Below are positions 1-8,582 of a stretch of 64,000 bases of DNA, piece by piece (positions within the stretch are counted from its first letter, which is position 1; every line of letters starts with the position of its first letter). The stretch is from contig JARGPR010000003.1 of the NCBI GenBank assembly GCA_029210125.1, positions 62,001 through 126,000 on the forward strand, written 5' to 3'. A program made the position numbers and the translations under genes. Source of the DNA: Pseudomonadales bacterium (GTDB taxonomy: Bacteria > Pseudomonadota > Gammaproteobacteria > Pseudomonadales > JAHRWD01). Under the pieces are notes generated by a model, which had not been told where the DNA came from, made no database searches, and worked only from the letters and a program-made list of their open reading frames with translations.

Positions 1-480
1 CAGGTTATTCAGTGTCTGTAATCCGGCGATACTTTTGTCAAATACGCCATCGCCCCGTTGCTGATCGACATTTTCCGACGAATAGCAGGGCATGGAGGCC
101 ACCACCTCAACCTGGTGTTGAGCCAGAAATTGTGCCAGAGTTTCCTGTCCCGGCTCAAACAAAATGGTGAGATTACAGCGGTCGATCACATGGATGCCAA
201 GATCCCGTGCAACCTTCACAAGATCACGAAACCGTTCATGCAATTCCGGCGCACCACCGGTTAAATCCAGGGTACTGATACGGCCGGTTTTGAGCATATC
301 CATCACCAGTTCCAGGGTATCATCATCCATCATCTCCTTACGGGTTGGACCCGCGTTGACATGGCAATGCAAACAGGAAAGATTGCACTTGTACCCCAGA
401 TTCACCTGTAGGGTTTCAAGGCTGGCTCGGTGTACTGACGGGAAATCAGTGTCCTGCAAAAGAGGTAAGGTCGCGTGCAT
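1..480 (-). CDS. arsS: Arsenosugar biosynthesis radical SAM protein ArsS (N-terminal part; gene continues past the left edge)
   Basis: Reading the minus strand from 480 gives an open frame of 160 codons with no stop before the window edge. Near residue 30 it has the radical SAM cluster motif CNLSCLHC, preceded by LETLQVNLGYKC and followed by HVNAGPTR, MMDDDT and LDLTGGAPELH. This block is typical of ArsS (DUF3641 family), which transfers the adenosyl group to methylated arsenic during arsenosugar synthesis. I chose ATG 480 because family members start close to this point; ATG 522 is in frame and adds 14 residues. ArsM, its usual partner, is not visible and could lie to the left. Confidence 0.82.
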   Translation of the reverse strand, partial: MHATLPLLQDTDFPSVHRASLETLQVNLGYKCNLSCLHCHVNAGPTRKEMMDDDTLELVMDMLKTGRISTLDLTGGAPELHERFRDLVKVARDLGIHVIDRCNLTILFEPGQETLAQFLAQHQVEVVASMPCYSSENVDQQRGDGVFDKSIAGLQTLNNL

Positions 481-804
481 TTGTTGTTCCAGCGCTCCAT
501 CAAAAATAGTGATTGTGCACATATAGATGCAAAGATTGCTCAATTGTTACATCTGATTGAATTAAAAATATACCTGGTCCATAACTATCGCGATTCAGAT
601 CTATCCAATAGATACGGAGCTGAAGTTTAAACTCCTTTTCGATTTGGTTCTTTCTCATGTCCCTTGATTAAGGGGTGGGGAATCATAGAAGATGGCGAAC
701 ATTACTGAATGAATAACATAATTTTGGTGCGTTTCAGCCTAGCGATAGAACCGCAGCACCAAGATTAAATGAATGGTCCCGAAGTTAACATTACAAGGCA
801 ATCA

Positions 805-1413
805 ATGATAAACAGTGATTCACTTGCTCTGCTGAAAACTGGAGACAAAACCCTGTTTTCAATTTTGGTTCGCGATCATCATCGAGCATTAATTGCGCTC
901 GCTACTCCTATTGTGGGTACTAGTGAGGCAGAGGAGGTAGTTCAAATTGCCTGGGGTAAGGCTTATAACGCGATTGCTGCCTTTGAGGGTAAATCACAAA
1001 TTCGTACCTGGTTGAGCCGGATTGTGATTAATGAAGCAAAAATGCAATTGCGTGCCCGGAAAAAAGAAACCCTGTTTTCTGATTTAGGGAGCACTGATTC
1101 TGATAGCGATCTGCTGGAAGACCGGTTCTCTCAAAACGGTCACTGGGAAACACCCCCGGCAAACTGGCACTACGACTCCCCAGAAGCGCTATTAATGGGC
1201 GATGACCTGGCAAAATGTCTTGAGCGAATATTAACTGCAATGCCCAGTAATCAGCGAGCAATATTGGAGATGCGCGACAGCAGCGAACTTCCTTTTAAAG
1301 AAATTTGTAACAATTTGTCGATCTCTGCATCCAATGCGCGAGTATTGCTACACCGGGCCAGGGCGCATCTTTTCAAACTGGTGGATCATTATCAGGAGAC
1401 GGGCGAATGTTAA
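805..1413 (+). CDS. ECF-type RNA polymerase sigma factor (sigma-70 family, regions 2 and 4)
   Basis: About 202 residues with two sigma domains and no region 3. Region 2 is seen in the stretch around AEEVVQIAWGKAYNAI and FEGKSQIRTWLSRI. Region 4 is seen in MPSNQRAILEMRD, FKEICNNLSIS and ARVLLHRARAHL, a helix-turn-helix that would contact the -35 element. ATG 805 is preferred over ATG 769 because an AAGG ribosome-binding sequence lies about 7 bases before it; 769 would add 12 residues. The end overlaps the anti-sigma gene by 7 bp, so the two are translationally coupled. The regulon cannot be read from the sequence, but the DUF3179 pseudogene and porin just downstream are natural candidates. Confidence 0.88.
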   Translation: MINSDSLALLKTGDKTLFSILVRDHHRALIALATPIVGTSEAEEVVQIAWGKAYNAIAAFEGKSQIRTWLSRIVINEAKMQLRARKKETLFSDLGSTDSDSDLLEDRFSQNGHWETPPANWHYDSPEALLMGDDLAKCLERILTAMPSNQRAILEMRDSSELPFKEICNNLSISASNARVLLHRARAHLFKLVDHYQETGEC

Positions 1414-1640
1414 AGTGCAGAGAGGTAGTTAACGAAGCAGATCAATTTCTATCTTATGATCTGTCACGAAGCCGTCAATGGCGATTTAAGTTTCATCTGT
1501 TGATGTGTAAACACTGCGCTCGATATATTCGTCAGTTCCAGGCACTTAAGAATGCAACGCCATTTATGCACCCGAAAGCTAGCGATAAAGAAGTGACCAG
1601 GGTAATGGATTCTATCGATGACCAAGCTCCCAGCCTATAA
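1407..1640 (+). CDS. Small zinc-finger anti-sigma factor (zf-HC2-like)
   Basis: A 77-residue protein beginning inside the last codons of the sigma factor gene. It starts with a Cys at position 4 and has HLLMCKHC near residues 30-37, which is the HxxxCxxC zinc ligand pattern of ZAS-type anti-sigma factors. No membrane segment is visible, so it would be a soluble cytoplasmic anti-sigma factor, like those that sense redox or metal changes through the zinc site. Pairing with the overlapping sigma gene is the main support; the signal it senses is unknown. Confidence 0.75.
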   Translation: MLKCREVVNEADQFLSYDLSRSRQWRFKFHLLMCKHCARYIRQFQALKNATPFMHPKASDKEVTRVMDSIDDQAPSL

Positions 1641-1690
1641 ACCGTTCGCAGTGCAGCAATGATTCATTACCAAATGATTTTGAGGTGATG

Positions 1691-2575
1691 ATGAACAAAT
1701 TTCTAATTATGCTTTTCCTGGCGATCCTGGGAACCCAGGCATTGGCCGATACCCAAAACCTGCCCAAAACCTGCCCAAAATTCTGAAAAATAATTTTGAT
1801 CTGTCTAGCAGTTTGATTCCTGTGTCCGAGATCCATCAGGGTGGGCCGCCCCGGGATGGTATTCCTGCTATCGAAAGTCCAAAGTATTTACCCATATCTG
1901 GAGTAGATTACCTTAAAGAAAATAACCTTGTATTAGGCATGGAGATGAATGGTATCGCCAGAGCCTGGCCCCATTCGGATTTTGATCTGACACGAAATTG
2001 TTAATACTGAATTTGGGCGCGATCCGGTAGTCGTTGCGCGTTGTGCGGAACCGGGATCGCATTTTTATCTCATGCAACGGCACCTGGCGAAACAGACAAG
2101 GGCGAACAGGTCATAGACTTTGGTGTCTCTGGTCTGCTCCACAATAACGATATGCTAATGTACGATAGTTAAACCGATAGCCTCTGATCACGAATACCGG
2201 GCAAAGCTATAAGTGCTCCATTGGCGGGTGCTCGACTAAAACGACTTTCGGTCTCTCATATCCCAAGGGCGAAGTCCTCTCTACAGAAACCGGTGCACTT
2301 CGGGATTACAATGACGATCCTTATAAGGGTTACGATAAAACTGAAAAGCTATTTTTTCCGATATCGAAATCTGATAAACGTTATACCAACAAAAATCACA
2401 CCGGCTATCATTCATGATAGCTTCCTCAGCAAACCCGTCACAATCCGTTTTGACCCAATAGACCAAACCGCCACAATTCAAGATAAAGATGGTTATGCCT
2501 TACCTGCAGTACGCGCTTTTTTGGTTTGCCTGGTACAGTTTTTACCCCGATACCGAAGTCTATACCTCCCGATAA
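1691..2575 (+). pseudogene. DUF3179 family exported protein, decayed by frameshifts and stops
   Basis: A signal peptide (MNKFLIMLFLAILGTQALA) after a GAGGTG ribosome-binding site begins a frame that breaks at an 11-bp tandem duplication (units 1752-1762 and 1763-1773). Past the breaks the DUF3179 signature can be followed across frames: PPRDGIPAIESPKY, LVLGMEMNGIARAWP, HEIVNTEFGRDPVVV, CALCGTGIAF, FGVSGLLHNNDMLMYDS, RDYNDDPYKGY and finally FWFAWYSFYPDTEVY. Stops interrupt it at 1988-1990 (TGA), 2170-2172 (TAA) and 2185-2187 (TGA), and a six-T run at 2517-2522 shifts the end out of frame. The function of DUF3179 is unknown. So many independent lesions argue against sequencing error. Confidence 0.9.
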
Positions 2576-2580
2576 AATAA

Positions 2581-2777
2581 GCGCGGCTGACAGTTAGTAA
2601 ATGGGGTCAGCTACACTAAAGTTGACAGGGTAAATCTTTCATTGTTATCTTGAATTCAGTCTGCTGAGCAGGCGCTTGTTGTTGTAATCCGATGTAAGTG
2701 CTTCAGGAACTCTCGGCAGCCAAATTTGACCGCTTTATTTAGTCGTTATTATTTGTGCTCATCACGGAGATTCCAAC
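2581..2777. other. Gap before the porin gene; possible insertion-sequence end remnant
   Basis: The bases around 2600-2632 (GGGGTCAGCTACACTA and neighbours) resemble the TG...CCCC type of terminal repeat seen in IS3-like elements. On the minus strand a short frame just inside it reads DYNNKRLLSRLNSR before a stop, which faintly recalls a transposase C-terminus. No second end and no transposase body are present. The porin promoter and its GGAG ribosome-binding site (about 2765) must also lie here. The mobile-element reading is weak. Confidence 0.2.
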
Positions 2778-3884
2778 ATGAATATTATCCGCAACAAACA
2801 GCTCTCATTCCGCTCTCTACTTATCATATTCATCACTCTATTTCTCTATAGCGAAGTATTGCTAGCGTTTAACACCAACTTCTCAGGAAGAGTAAACCGC
2901 GTTTTTCGCTACGCGGATAATAGCGAAGAGTCAGGTACACAAATCCTGGACAACAGCACATCAGAAACACGGTTCAAACTGCATATATCTCAGGAAGAGG
3001 ACGATCTGAAGGTCGGCGCTGCGCTTAAAGTGCGCTTAGAGGGGTATGACTCCGAAAGCTATGATGTTAATGGTGGAAGCGGTAGTAGCAATTCAGAAAA
3101 CCTGGATGTTACCCATGCGCTAATGTACGCGAAGTCGGGTTGGGGCACATTTTCTTTTGGTCGAGGAAACCATGCAGACAGGGGCGCAACCCGAGCTGAT
3201 TTTTCCGGTACAGAGCTGGCTCTAAATAATGATCACCGCCTCTCTTCCGGGATACGCTTGTTCGAAGGCATGACCTATTCGGGCTTCACATTGGGGCAAT
3301 TCACGGATAATTACGACGGCGATCGAGGCAGCCGAATCCAATACAATACTCCAACCGTGAACGGCTTTACTGGCAAAATCAGTTACGCCCCCGATAAAGA
3401 GCTCAACACATGGGCGCTTGGAGCCAACTACGACACCAACTTCGGCAGCACCAAATTGCAGCTGAGGGCAGGATATAACCATGTGAATGGCGATGGTAGC
3501 TCCGTTGATGACTCAACCCAATTTGGTATTTCCGGATCCTTTTTATTGCCCAACGGGATGAGTTTTACCGGTGGTTATGGGAAGAAGGATATTGAAAATA
3601 CAAGCCCTTCTTTCGATCGTGAGTCGACGGGGTATTACGGAAAAATCGGTTACCTGGTTAACAATACAACTACTCTGGCTATCGATCTGGGGTCAAATGA
3701 TGACGCCGCCTTTGACGGCTCAGAATCTACCTTTTTTGGGCTTGGAAAACAGAAGCAATTTACGGTTGCGGATTGTGAAGGCCAGGCATTTTTCGGCTAT
3801 AGGCGCTATCAGTTTGATACCCCTGCGTCGGTATCCCCCGATGACGTAGATGTCCTTTATGCGGGTTTACAAATAGAGTTCTGA
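2778..3884 (+). CDS. Outer-membrane porin (general bacterial porin family)
   Basis: A 368-residue protein with an N-terminal signal peptide of about 30 residues ending at LLA, then alternating polar and aromatic beta-strand segments (for example SRIQYNTPTVNGFTGKISYA) and a C-terminal strand ending in aromatic Phe (LYAGLQIEF), the usual signal for outer-membrane assembly. It forms a passive diffusion channel in the outer membrane; the substrate cannot be told. GGAG sits about 9 bases before the ATG. It follows the ECF sigma/anti-sigma genes and the DUF3179 pseudogene on the same strand, and a hairpin closes it. Confidence 0.85.
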   Translation: MNIIRNKQLSFRSLLIIFITLFLYSEVLLAFNTNFSGRVNRVFRYADNSEESGTQILDNSTSETRFKLHISQEEDDLKVGAALKVRLEGYDSESYDVNGGSGSSNSENLDVTHALMYAKSGWGTFSFGRGNHADRGATRADFSGTELALNNDHRLSSGIRLFEGMTYSGFTLGQFTDNYDGDRGSRIQYNTPTVNGFTGKISYAPDKELNTWALGANYDTNFGSTKLQLRAGYNHVNGDGSSVDDSTQFGISGSFLLPNGMSFTGGYGKKDIENTSPSFDRESTGYYGKIGYLVNNTTTLAIDLGSNDDAAFDGSESTFFGLGKQKQFTVADCEGQAFFGYRRYQFDTPASVSPDDVDVLYAGLQIEF

Positions 3885-3918
3885 AGATGCATAAACGGTA
3901 ATCATCGATATTTGCTAG

Positions 3919-3955
3919 TTTAAAGCCCTCTTCCAATTCATGTGAGGGCCTTAAA
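3919..3955 (+). terminator. Probable intrinsic terminator after the porin gene
   Basis: A 12-bp inverted repeat with one mismatch (TTTAAAGCCCTC and GAGGGCCTTAAA) separated by 13 bases, 35 bases past the porin stop. It is followed by CAAATTTTTA, a partial T tract. Confidence 0.6.
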
Positions 3956-4478
3956 CAAATTTTTAGATCCCAAAAAATTACAGATTAATCGATATTTCTC
4001 TCCCTTAGACAACGAACCGACATCCAGGGGAACTGCGTTGCCAATCCTAAATGAGCCTACAGTAGCGCCAGCGTGTATCACCCGCACCGAAGTCCGTCAC
4101 TGACTGAGTATTTACAAACGATCTTCGAGCGAAGAGATGCCATCTACCTTACGTGCTCATTAGTGATGCCCTTTCGAAACACCCTCGGTCCGGTGTACAG
4201 CTAGAGTGCACAGCCGTCTCCAAATTCTTAAATACTACCTCCAGTCAAATAAAACGTTCAAGGTCACTACCACTCAAGGTCGCGTGATTTGATAAAAGAC
4301 ACCTAGACGATAAATCACGACTATAATTAGCATTTACTCCCATTATTAGAGGTATGGATACTCCGTGCCAATTGAGAGATTGGAACGTACAACACAGTAA
4401 TGACTATTTTCCAACGTTGGTTACGAACCAAGCCACAATACTCCGCAATACCCAATAGCTGCCAAAATTCCACATAAT
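3956..4478. other. Intergenic region before the HD-GYP gene, no gene seen
   Basis: About 520 bases without a convincing reading frame on either strand. A TATAAT hexamer at 4322-4327 could be the -10 element of the HD-GYP gene, but no good -35 element sits at the right distance. No clear ribosome-binding site precedes the ATG at 4479. Confidence 0.4.
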
Positions 4479-5702
4479 ATGAATCTAGATATTGTCAAAT
4501 TAGAGGTGGGCCAACTAAAAATTGGCATGTACGTTTCGAAGCTCGACAGACCTTGGATTGGAACACCATTTCCGATACAGGGGCTGATGATAAAAAGCGA
4601 AGACGATCTCCTGAAGCTACGTAAGTTGTGCACTCATGTCTATGTTGACGAGGAATTCAGCAAAACATCCTCCGGAAGCAGCGGCAACCACGTACCCACT
4701 AAACCATATTCTCGAGAGGATCTGGAACGCCTGTTCCCCCACAGAAAATTAAAGAAATACCAAACCAAAACCAGCTTTGACGAAGAACTGACCTCCGCCA
4801 AGGAAGTAATTAAAGGATTGTCGCACGCCCTTAGCGACACAATGATCGGAATTCACCGAGGTAAAGGGGTTGATATATCTGCACTCAAGGAAGCCATAAA
4901 CCCGATGGTCAGTAGCATTACCCGGAACCCCGATGCATGTATTTGGCTCGCTCGCATGAAGAATGAGGATACCTATACCTACAAACACTCTATGGGTGCT
5001 TCTGTTTGGGCAGTCGCCCTGGGACGCCAAATCGGACTTCCTCAAGTCGATTTAGAGACCCTTGGGTTCGGCACCTTGCTTTGCGATATTGGAAAGCTCG
5101 AACTACCTCCATCATTACTACATAAAAAGAGCAATCTAAGCGATAAGGAAATTGCACTATTCCAATCCCACGTTGAAATTGGCGAAACCAAGGGTATCAC
5201 CCGGGATGTACTCGATATCGTCACGGGTCACCATGAACGCTATAACGGCACGGGCTACCCAAAGAGATTAGCAGGACCTGAGATACCAATTTTGGCACGA
5301 ATAGCCGCTATAGCTGACAGCTACGATGCCATGACCAGCAAACGTCCGTACTCGGTTGGGAAATCCCCTGAAGCTGCAATCAAAGAGTTATATTCCCTGC
5401 GTGGAACCCAGTACCAGGCGGAACTAGTTGAAGAATTTATTCAGGCGGTTGGAATATATCCCGCGGGTACGCTAGTCGAATTATCTACAGGTGAAGTAGC
5501 CGTGGTCATATCCGAAAACAAAACTCGGCGACTTAGACCCAATATTTTAATCGTACTAAACCAGGATAAAAAACCAGTTGCCAATTCAGCTATATTGAAT
5601 TTATCAACGGTTTCAACAAACAAGGAAGAGACCCCATTAGAGATCGTTAAAAGCTTGGAGCCAGGCGCATATGAGATAAATCCAGAGGAACTATACTTCT
5701 AA
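4479..5702 (+). CDS. HD-GYP cyclic-di-GMP phosphodiesterase-like protein with DUF3391 N-terminus and an altered HD motif
   Basis: A 407-residue cytoplasmic protein. Residues 1-115 match the DUF3391 domain that often precedes HD-GYP domains (VKLEVGQLKIGMYVSKLDRP). The HD-GYP domain spans roughly 140-330, with YKHSMGAS near 169, GHHERYNGTGYP from about 250 and IAAIADSYDAMTS near 280. The metal-binding HD pair, normally HDIGK, reads C202-D203-IGK here, and the GYP segment has YNG where YDG is usual. Canonical enzymes hydrolyse cyclic-di-GMP using a metal centre that includes this His, so activity is uncertain. The next gene, an EAL protein, follows 16 bp later, suggesting one operon. Confidence 0.88.
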   Translation: MNLDIVKLEVGQLKIGMYVSKLDRPWIGTPFPIQGLMIKSEDDLLKLRKLCTHVYVDEEFSKTSSGSSGNHVPTKPYSREDLERLFPHRKLKKYQTKTSFDEELTSAKEVIKGLSHALSDTMIGIHRGKGVDISALKEAINPMVSSITRNPDACIWLARMKNEDTYTYKHSMGASVWAVALGRQIGLPQVDLETLGFGTLLCDIGKLELPPSLLHKKSNLSDKEIALFQSHVEIGETKGITRDVLDIVTGHHERYNGTGYPKRLAGPEIPILARIAAIADSYDAMTSKRPYSVGKSPEAAIKELYSLRGTQYQAELVEEFIQAVGIYPAGTLVELSTGEVAVVISENKTRRLRPNILIVLNQDKKPVANSAILNLSTVSTNKEETPLEIVKSLEPGAYEINPEELYF

Positions 5703-5718
5703 ATAAGTATTTTAAAAA

Positions 5719-7005
5719 ATGCCGACCGACAATCCTCTAAAACCAAATCGAGCACTATTTTTTGACCGACTGAATGACCTAATTGATCACAGAGAGAGCA
5801 AGCAGTTAGGTATCGGCTTGCTATTAGTCGATATACAAAATTTTAGAAATCTAAATGGCACCTTCGGATATGAAAAAGGCGACCAAGTTCTTCGTGACGT
5901 ATTTGAACGCCTTACCGACTCTTTCTCTAAAAACGGTTCCGTTTTCTATCTCTCAAATGATCAATTCGCCGTTATTTTACCAAACCTAATTAACCCAAAT
6001 CTCATCAATCTTGCGGCACGCAAAGCAATATCGACCCTAGAGTCAAACTATAAAATTGGCGAAAGTAATCTTTACATTACCCTGAATGTGGGGGCAGATT
6101 ATTTGGCAGATCAATGCACCGCTGAAGGTTTGCTCTGCAACTCAGAGAGGTCACTATCAATAGCAAAAAACTCAAGGAAGCACTATATTGAGAGGGATTT
6201 CATTAAAAACCCCTACCATGAAACAGTCATTGACTTTTCAGATGAGCTAAATAAAGCCTTGGATCAAAACTCGATAGAGCTTTATTATCAGCCCAAAATT
6301 GATTTAGTCAGTGAAACCCCAACCCATGCTGAAGCGTTAGCGCGTTGGACAAGCCCAACTGCGGGCCCCGTACCACCCAGCGTATTTATCCCAATTATTG
6401 AAAAAATTGGGCGCACCGACGATTTAGCAAAATGCGTAATCAACACCGCCATACGACAACTGAACGAGTGGCCAAATCTATGGGGAGATATTTCAGTCGC
6501 TGTTAACATTTCTCCCACACTCGTCGAAACACCTGAGTTACTGACTTACGTAAATAGTGCACTCAATATTTGGGATGTTGAGCCATCCAGGTTGACACTA
6601 GAAGTAACTGAAGAATCGATTATCAATAATATCGAAAAATGTTTTGAAAACCTTTCCAATATTAAGAGCCAAGGAGTAAAAATATCGATCGATGATTTCG
6701 GGACTGGGTATTCATCAATGTCATACTTCAAAAACATACCAGCTGATGAGTTAAAAGTTGATCAATCCTTTGTGAGGCATATGTTAGATAACGAGGCTGA
6801 CCAAAATATCACCGCAGCGGTCACTGATCTCGCACACAAATTTGGGCTATCAGTCGTTGCGGAAGGAGTGGAAACAAAGGCGCTATTGCAAGCATTAATT
6901 TCGATCGGCTGCGATTATGCTCAAGGTTATCATTTTGCTAAACCGTTACCTCAAAATCAATTTATTAAGTGGCTGAATAACTACAGCTCAAGCGACTATT
7001 TCTAG
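5719..7005 (+). CDS. GGDEF-EAL protein, probable cyclic-di-GMP phosphodiesterase
   Basis: A 428-residue soluble protein with no membrane or sensor domain. The GGDEF domain (about 1-165) is degenerate: the signature loop reads SNDQF near residues 79-83, so cyclase activity is unlikely. The EAL domain (about 175-420) keeps the catalytic set: AEALARW near 204, VNISP, LEVTEE, DDFGTGYSS near 324, ELKVDQSF and VVAEGVET. It should therefore cleave cyclic-di-GMP to pGpG. It lies 16 bp behind the HD-GYP gene. Base composition is visibly AT-richer than in the copper or LPS genes of this window. Confidence 0.9.
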   Translation: MPTDNPLKPNRALFFDRLNDLIDHRESKQLGIGLLLVDIQNFRNLNGTFGYEKGDQVLRDVFERLTDSFSKNGSVFYLSNDQFAVILPNLINPNLINLAARKAISTLESNYKIGESNLYITLNVGADYLADQCTAEGLLCNSERSLSIAKNSRKHYIERDFIKNPYHETVIDFSDELNKALDQNSIELYYQPKIDLVSETPTHAEALARWTSPTAGPVPPSVFIPIIEKIGRTDDLAKCVINTAIRQLNEWPNLWGDISVAVNISPTLVETPELLTYVNSALNIWDVEPSRLTLEVTEESIINNIEKCFENLSNIKSQGVKISIDDFGTGYSSMSYFKNIPADELKVDQSFVRHMLDNEADQNITAAVTDLAHKFGLSVVAEGVETKALLQALISIGCDYAQGYHFAKPLPQNQFIKWLNNYSSSDYF

Positions 7006-7044
7006 AGAATAACGGATCATATCCGCACTATTTACTAACTTAGA

Positions 7045-7716
7045 TTAAAATGGACTAGGGCAATATTGTTTAAAAATCTCTCTCTTAATCGGATGCTCAA
7101 ATTCAATACTGCTAGCATGTAACATTAAACGGTCAGCCATATTGAACACCTCATCCGTTGCATAGAGATCACAACCCAAAATCGAATGCCCGATAGTTTG
7201 ACTATGAATGCGTAGTTGATGGGTTCTCCCTGATACTGGGCTAAAGATGACTCGTGTTGAACACAGCACCTGATTACGTTCAACAACCTCGTAGTGTGTT
7301 AATGCAGATTTCCCTGTTTCACTACAAATCTTCTGCAGTGGGAAATTTGGCTTGTCCTTTGCGATGCGGTAATTAATGGACCCCTTATCGTTACATAATT
7401 GCCCTGCCAACAGGGCAGTATAAGATTTTTTAACGCTACGATTTTGAAACTGTTTTCCTAATTGAGCATTAACCTCTTTGTTAAGAGCCACCAACAATAT
7501 TCCTGAGGTTCCAAAATCGAGCCGGTGAACCATCGTAGCGGTTGGAAATCTTTGAACCAATCGAAAATGAACCGAATCCTTATTTAGGGGGTGCTTTCCT
7601 GAAAGGGTCAATAACTTTGTAGGTTTGTTAATAACCAGAAGGGAATCATCCTGATAGAGAATTTCAATTTGTTCCTCACATACAGGAACAATAAATGGGT
7701 CAGCCTGCAGCTGCAT
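7045..7716 (-). CDS. RluA-family pseudouridine synthase
   Basis: A 223-residue enzyme with the catalytic motif HRLDFGTSG near residue 64 (Asp is the nucleophile), LYQDDSLLVINKP at the N-terminus and SGRTHQLRIHSQTIGHSILGC near the end. It converts specific uridines in rRNA or tRNA to pseudouridine. It has the catalytic core only, with no S4 RNA-binding domain, like RluA itself, but I do not assign the site. Its ATG directly abuts the TAG stop of the upstream methyltransferase gene, so the two are co-translated. Confidence 0.9.
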   Translation of the reverse strand: MQLQADPFIVPVCEEQIEILYQDDSLLVINKPTKLLTLSGKHPLNKDSVHFRLVQRFPTATMVHRLDFGTSGILLVALNKEVNAQLGKQFQNRSVKKSYTALLAGQLCNDKGSINYRIAKDKPNFPLQKICSETGKSALTHYEVVERNQVLCSTRVIFSPVSGRTHQLRIHSQTIGHSILGCDLYATDEVFNMADRLMLHASSIEFEHPIKREIFKQYCPSPF

Positions 7717-8418
7717 CTATATTTTTTCTAACAAATTGACTCTGATCGGCATTTCAAAACGGGCGCCGTCGTCATCCATACTTAGCATAAACTGATCTTT
7801 AACTTTATTAATAAGTTCTGGTGTTAAGTGATGGTCTGTATGGGTTACGTTGACTACTTTATCCCGGAAAAACTCAAAACTCTCGAAAACTACAGGTGTA
7901 CTGAAAAATATCTCGTCGACTAACGACAGGTTTCTATTTTCAATGGTTTTTTTAATCGCTTTATAAGCGGCATCCCGAACTATTTCTTCATCATGAAAAA
8001 TTCGTAACACTTCGTTAAATTTTCCCGCAAAGACAGGTTCAGAAATATAGGCAAACCCTCCTGGATTCAGCACCCTTCTAATTTCATCAAATGCAGTATC
8101 CATTAATTCCAGTGGAACATGGTGAAGGGATTTGAACATAAAGACCGCATCAACCGAACTATCGTCAACCGGTATTTTTTCAGCACCAGCTTCCAAAAAG
8201 GTTACGTTCGAAAGGTCATCTATAAGAAGGTTTTTATTGTGCTGAATGGTATCTACTTCAGTAGCTATCACTTTTCGGTTAGAACCTGTACTCGCGATAA
8301 AACGGGTTATATCGGCCCTACCGCAACCCAACTCCAGTATCGTAGATCCATCAAGGGGTAACTGTTTCAAAAGTTCCATTTCACTACATACCCTATTTTC
8401 AAAACCTGATAAATCCAT
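7717..8418 (-). CDS. Class I SAM-dependent methyltransferase
   Basis: A 233-residue protein with the SAM-binding motif ILELGCGRADITRF near residue 28, then VTFLEAGAEKIPVDDSSVD and the Methyltransf_11-type stretch FDEIRRVLNPGGFAYISEP. The substrate is unknown. It is the first gene of a two-gene minus-strand unit and its stop codon touches the start of the pseudouridine synthase, which hints at an RNA-related role, though that is inference. It is transcribed divergently from the HDOD gene. Confidence 0.85.
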   Translation of the reverse strand: MDLSGFENRVCSEMELLKQLPLDGSTILELGCGRADITRFIASTGSNRKVIATEVDTIQHNKNLLIDDLSNVTFLEAGAEKIPVDDSSVDAVFMFKSLHHVPLELMDTAFDEIRRVLNPGGFAYISEPVFAGKFNEVLRIFHDEEIVRDAAYKAIKKTIENRNLSLVDEIFFSTPVVFESFEFFRDKVVNVTHTDHHLTPELINKVKDQFMLSMDDDGARFEMPIRVNLLEKI

Positions 8419-8582
8419 TGTATTGCTCCTATATTATTTTTTCGCGGCACAACATCATATAGCTTTACGCAGGGTGTTTTGATCGGCCGTTACTTTTCTA
8501 TGACCTACATTAAGTTGCAGATTCCTTGTTGTCGGCTAATGTAAATGCTACACATTCGGTAAAAATTCACAATATAAACCTT

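Noticed and set aside
164-526. Plus-strand reading frame of 120 codons
   Set aside because: It is the shadow of arsS on the minus strand, which carries the radical SAM cysteine motif and clear family similarity.
2221-2580. Plus-strand frame of 119 codons as a separate small gene
   Set aside because: It mixes pieces of the decayed DUF3179 gene in and out of frame, and its end becomes FWFAWYSFYPDTEVY when one T is removed.
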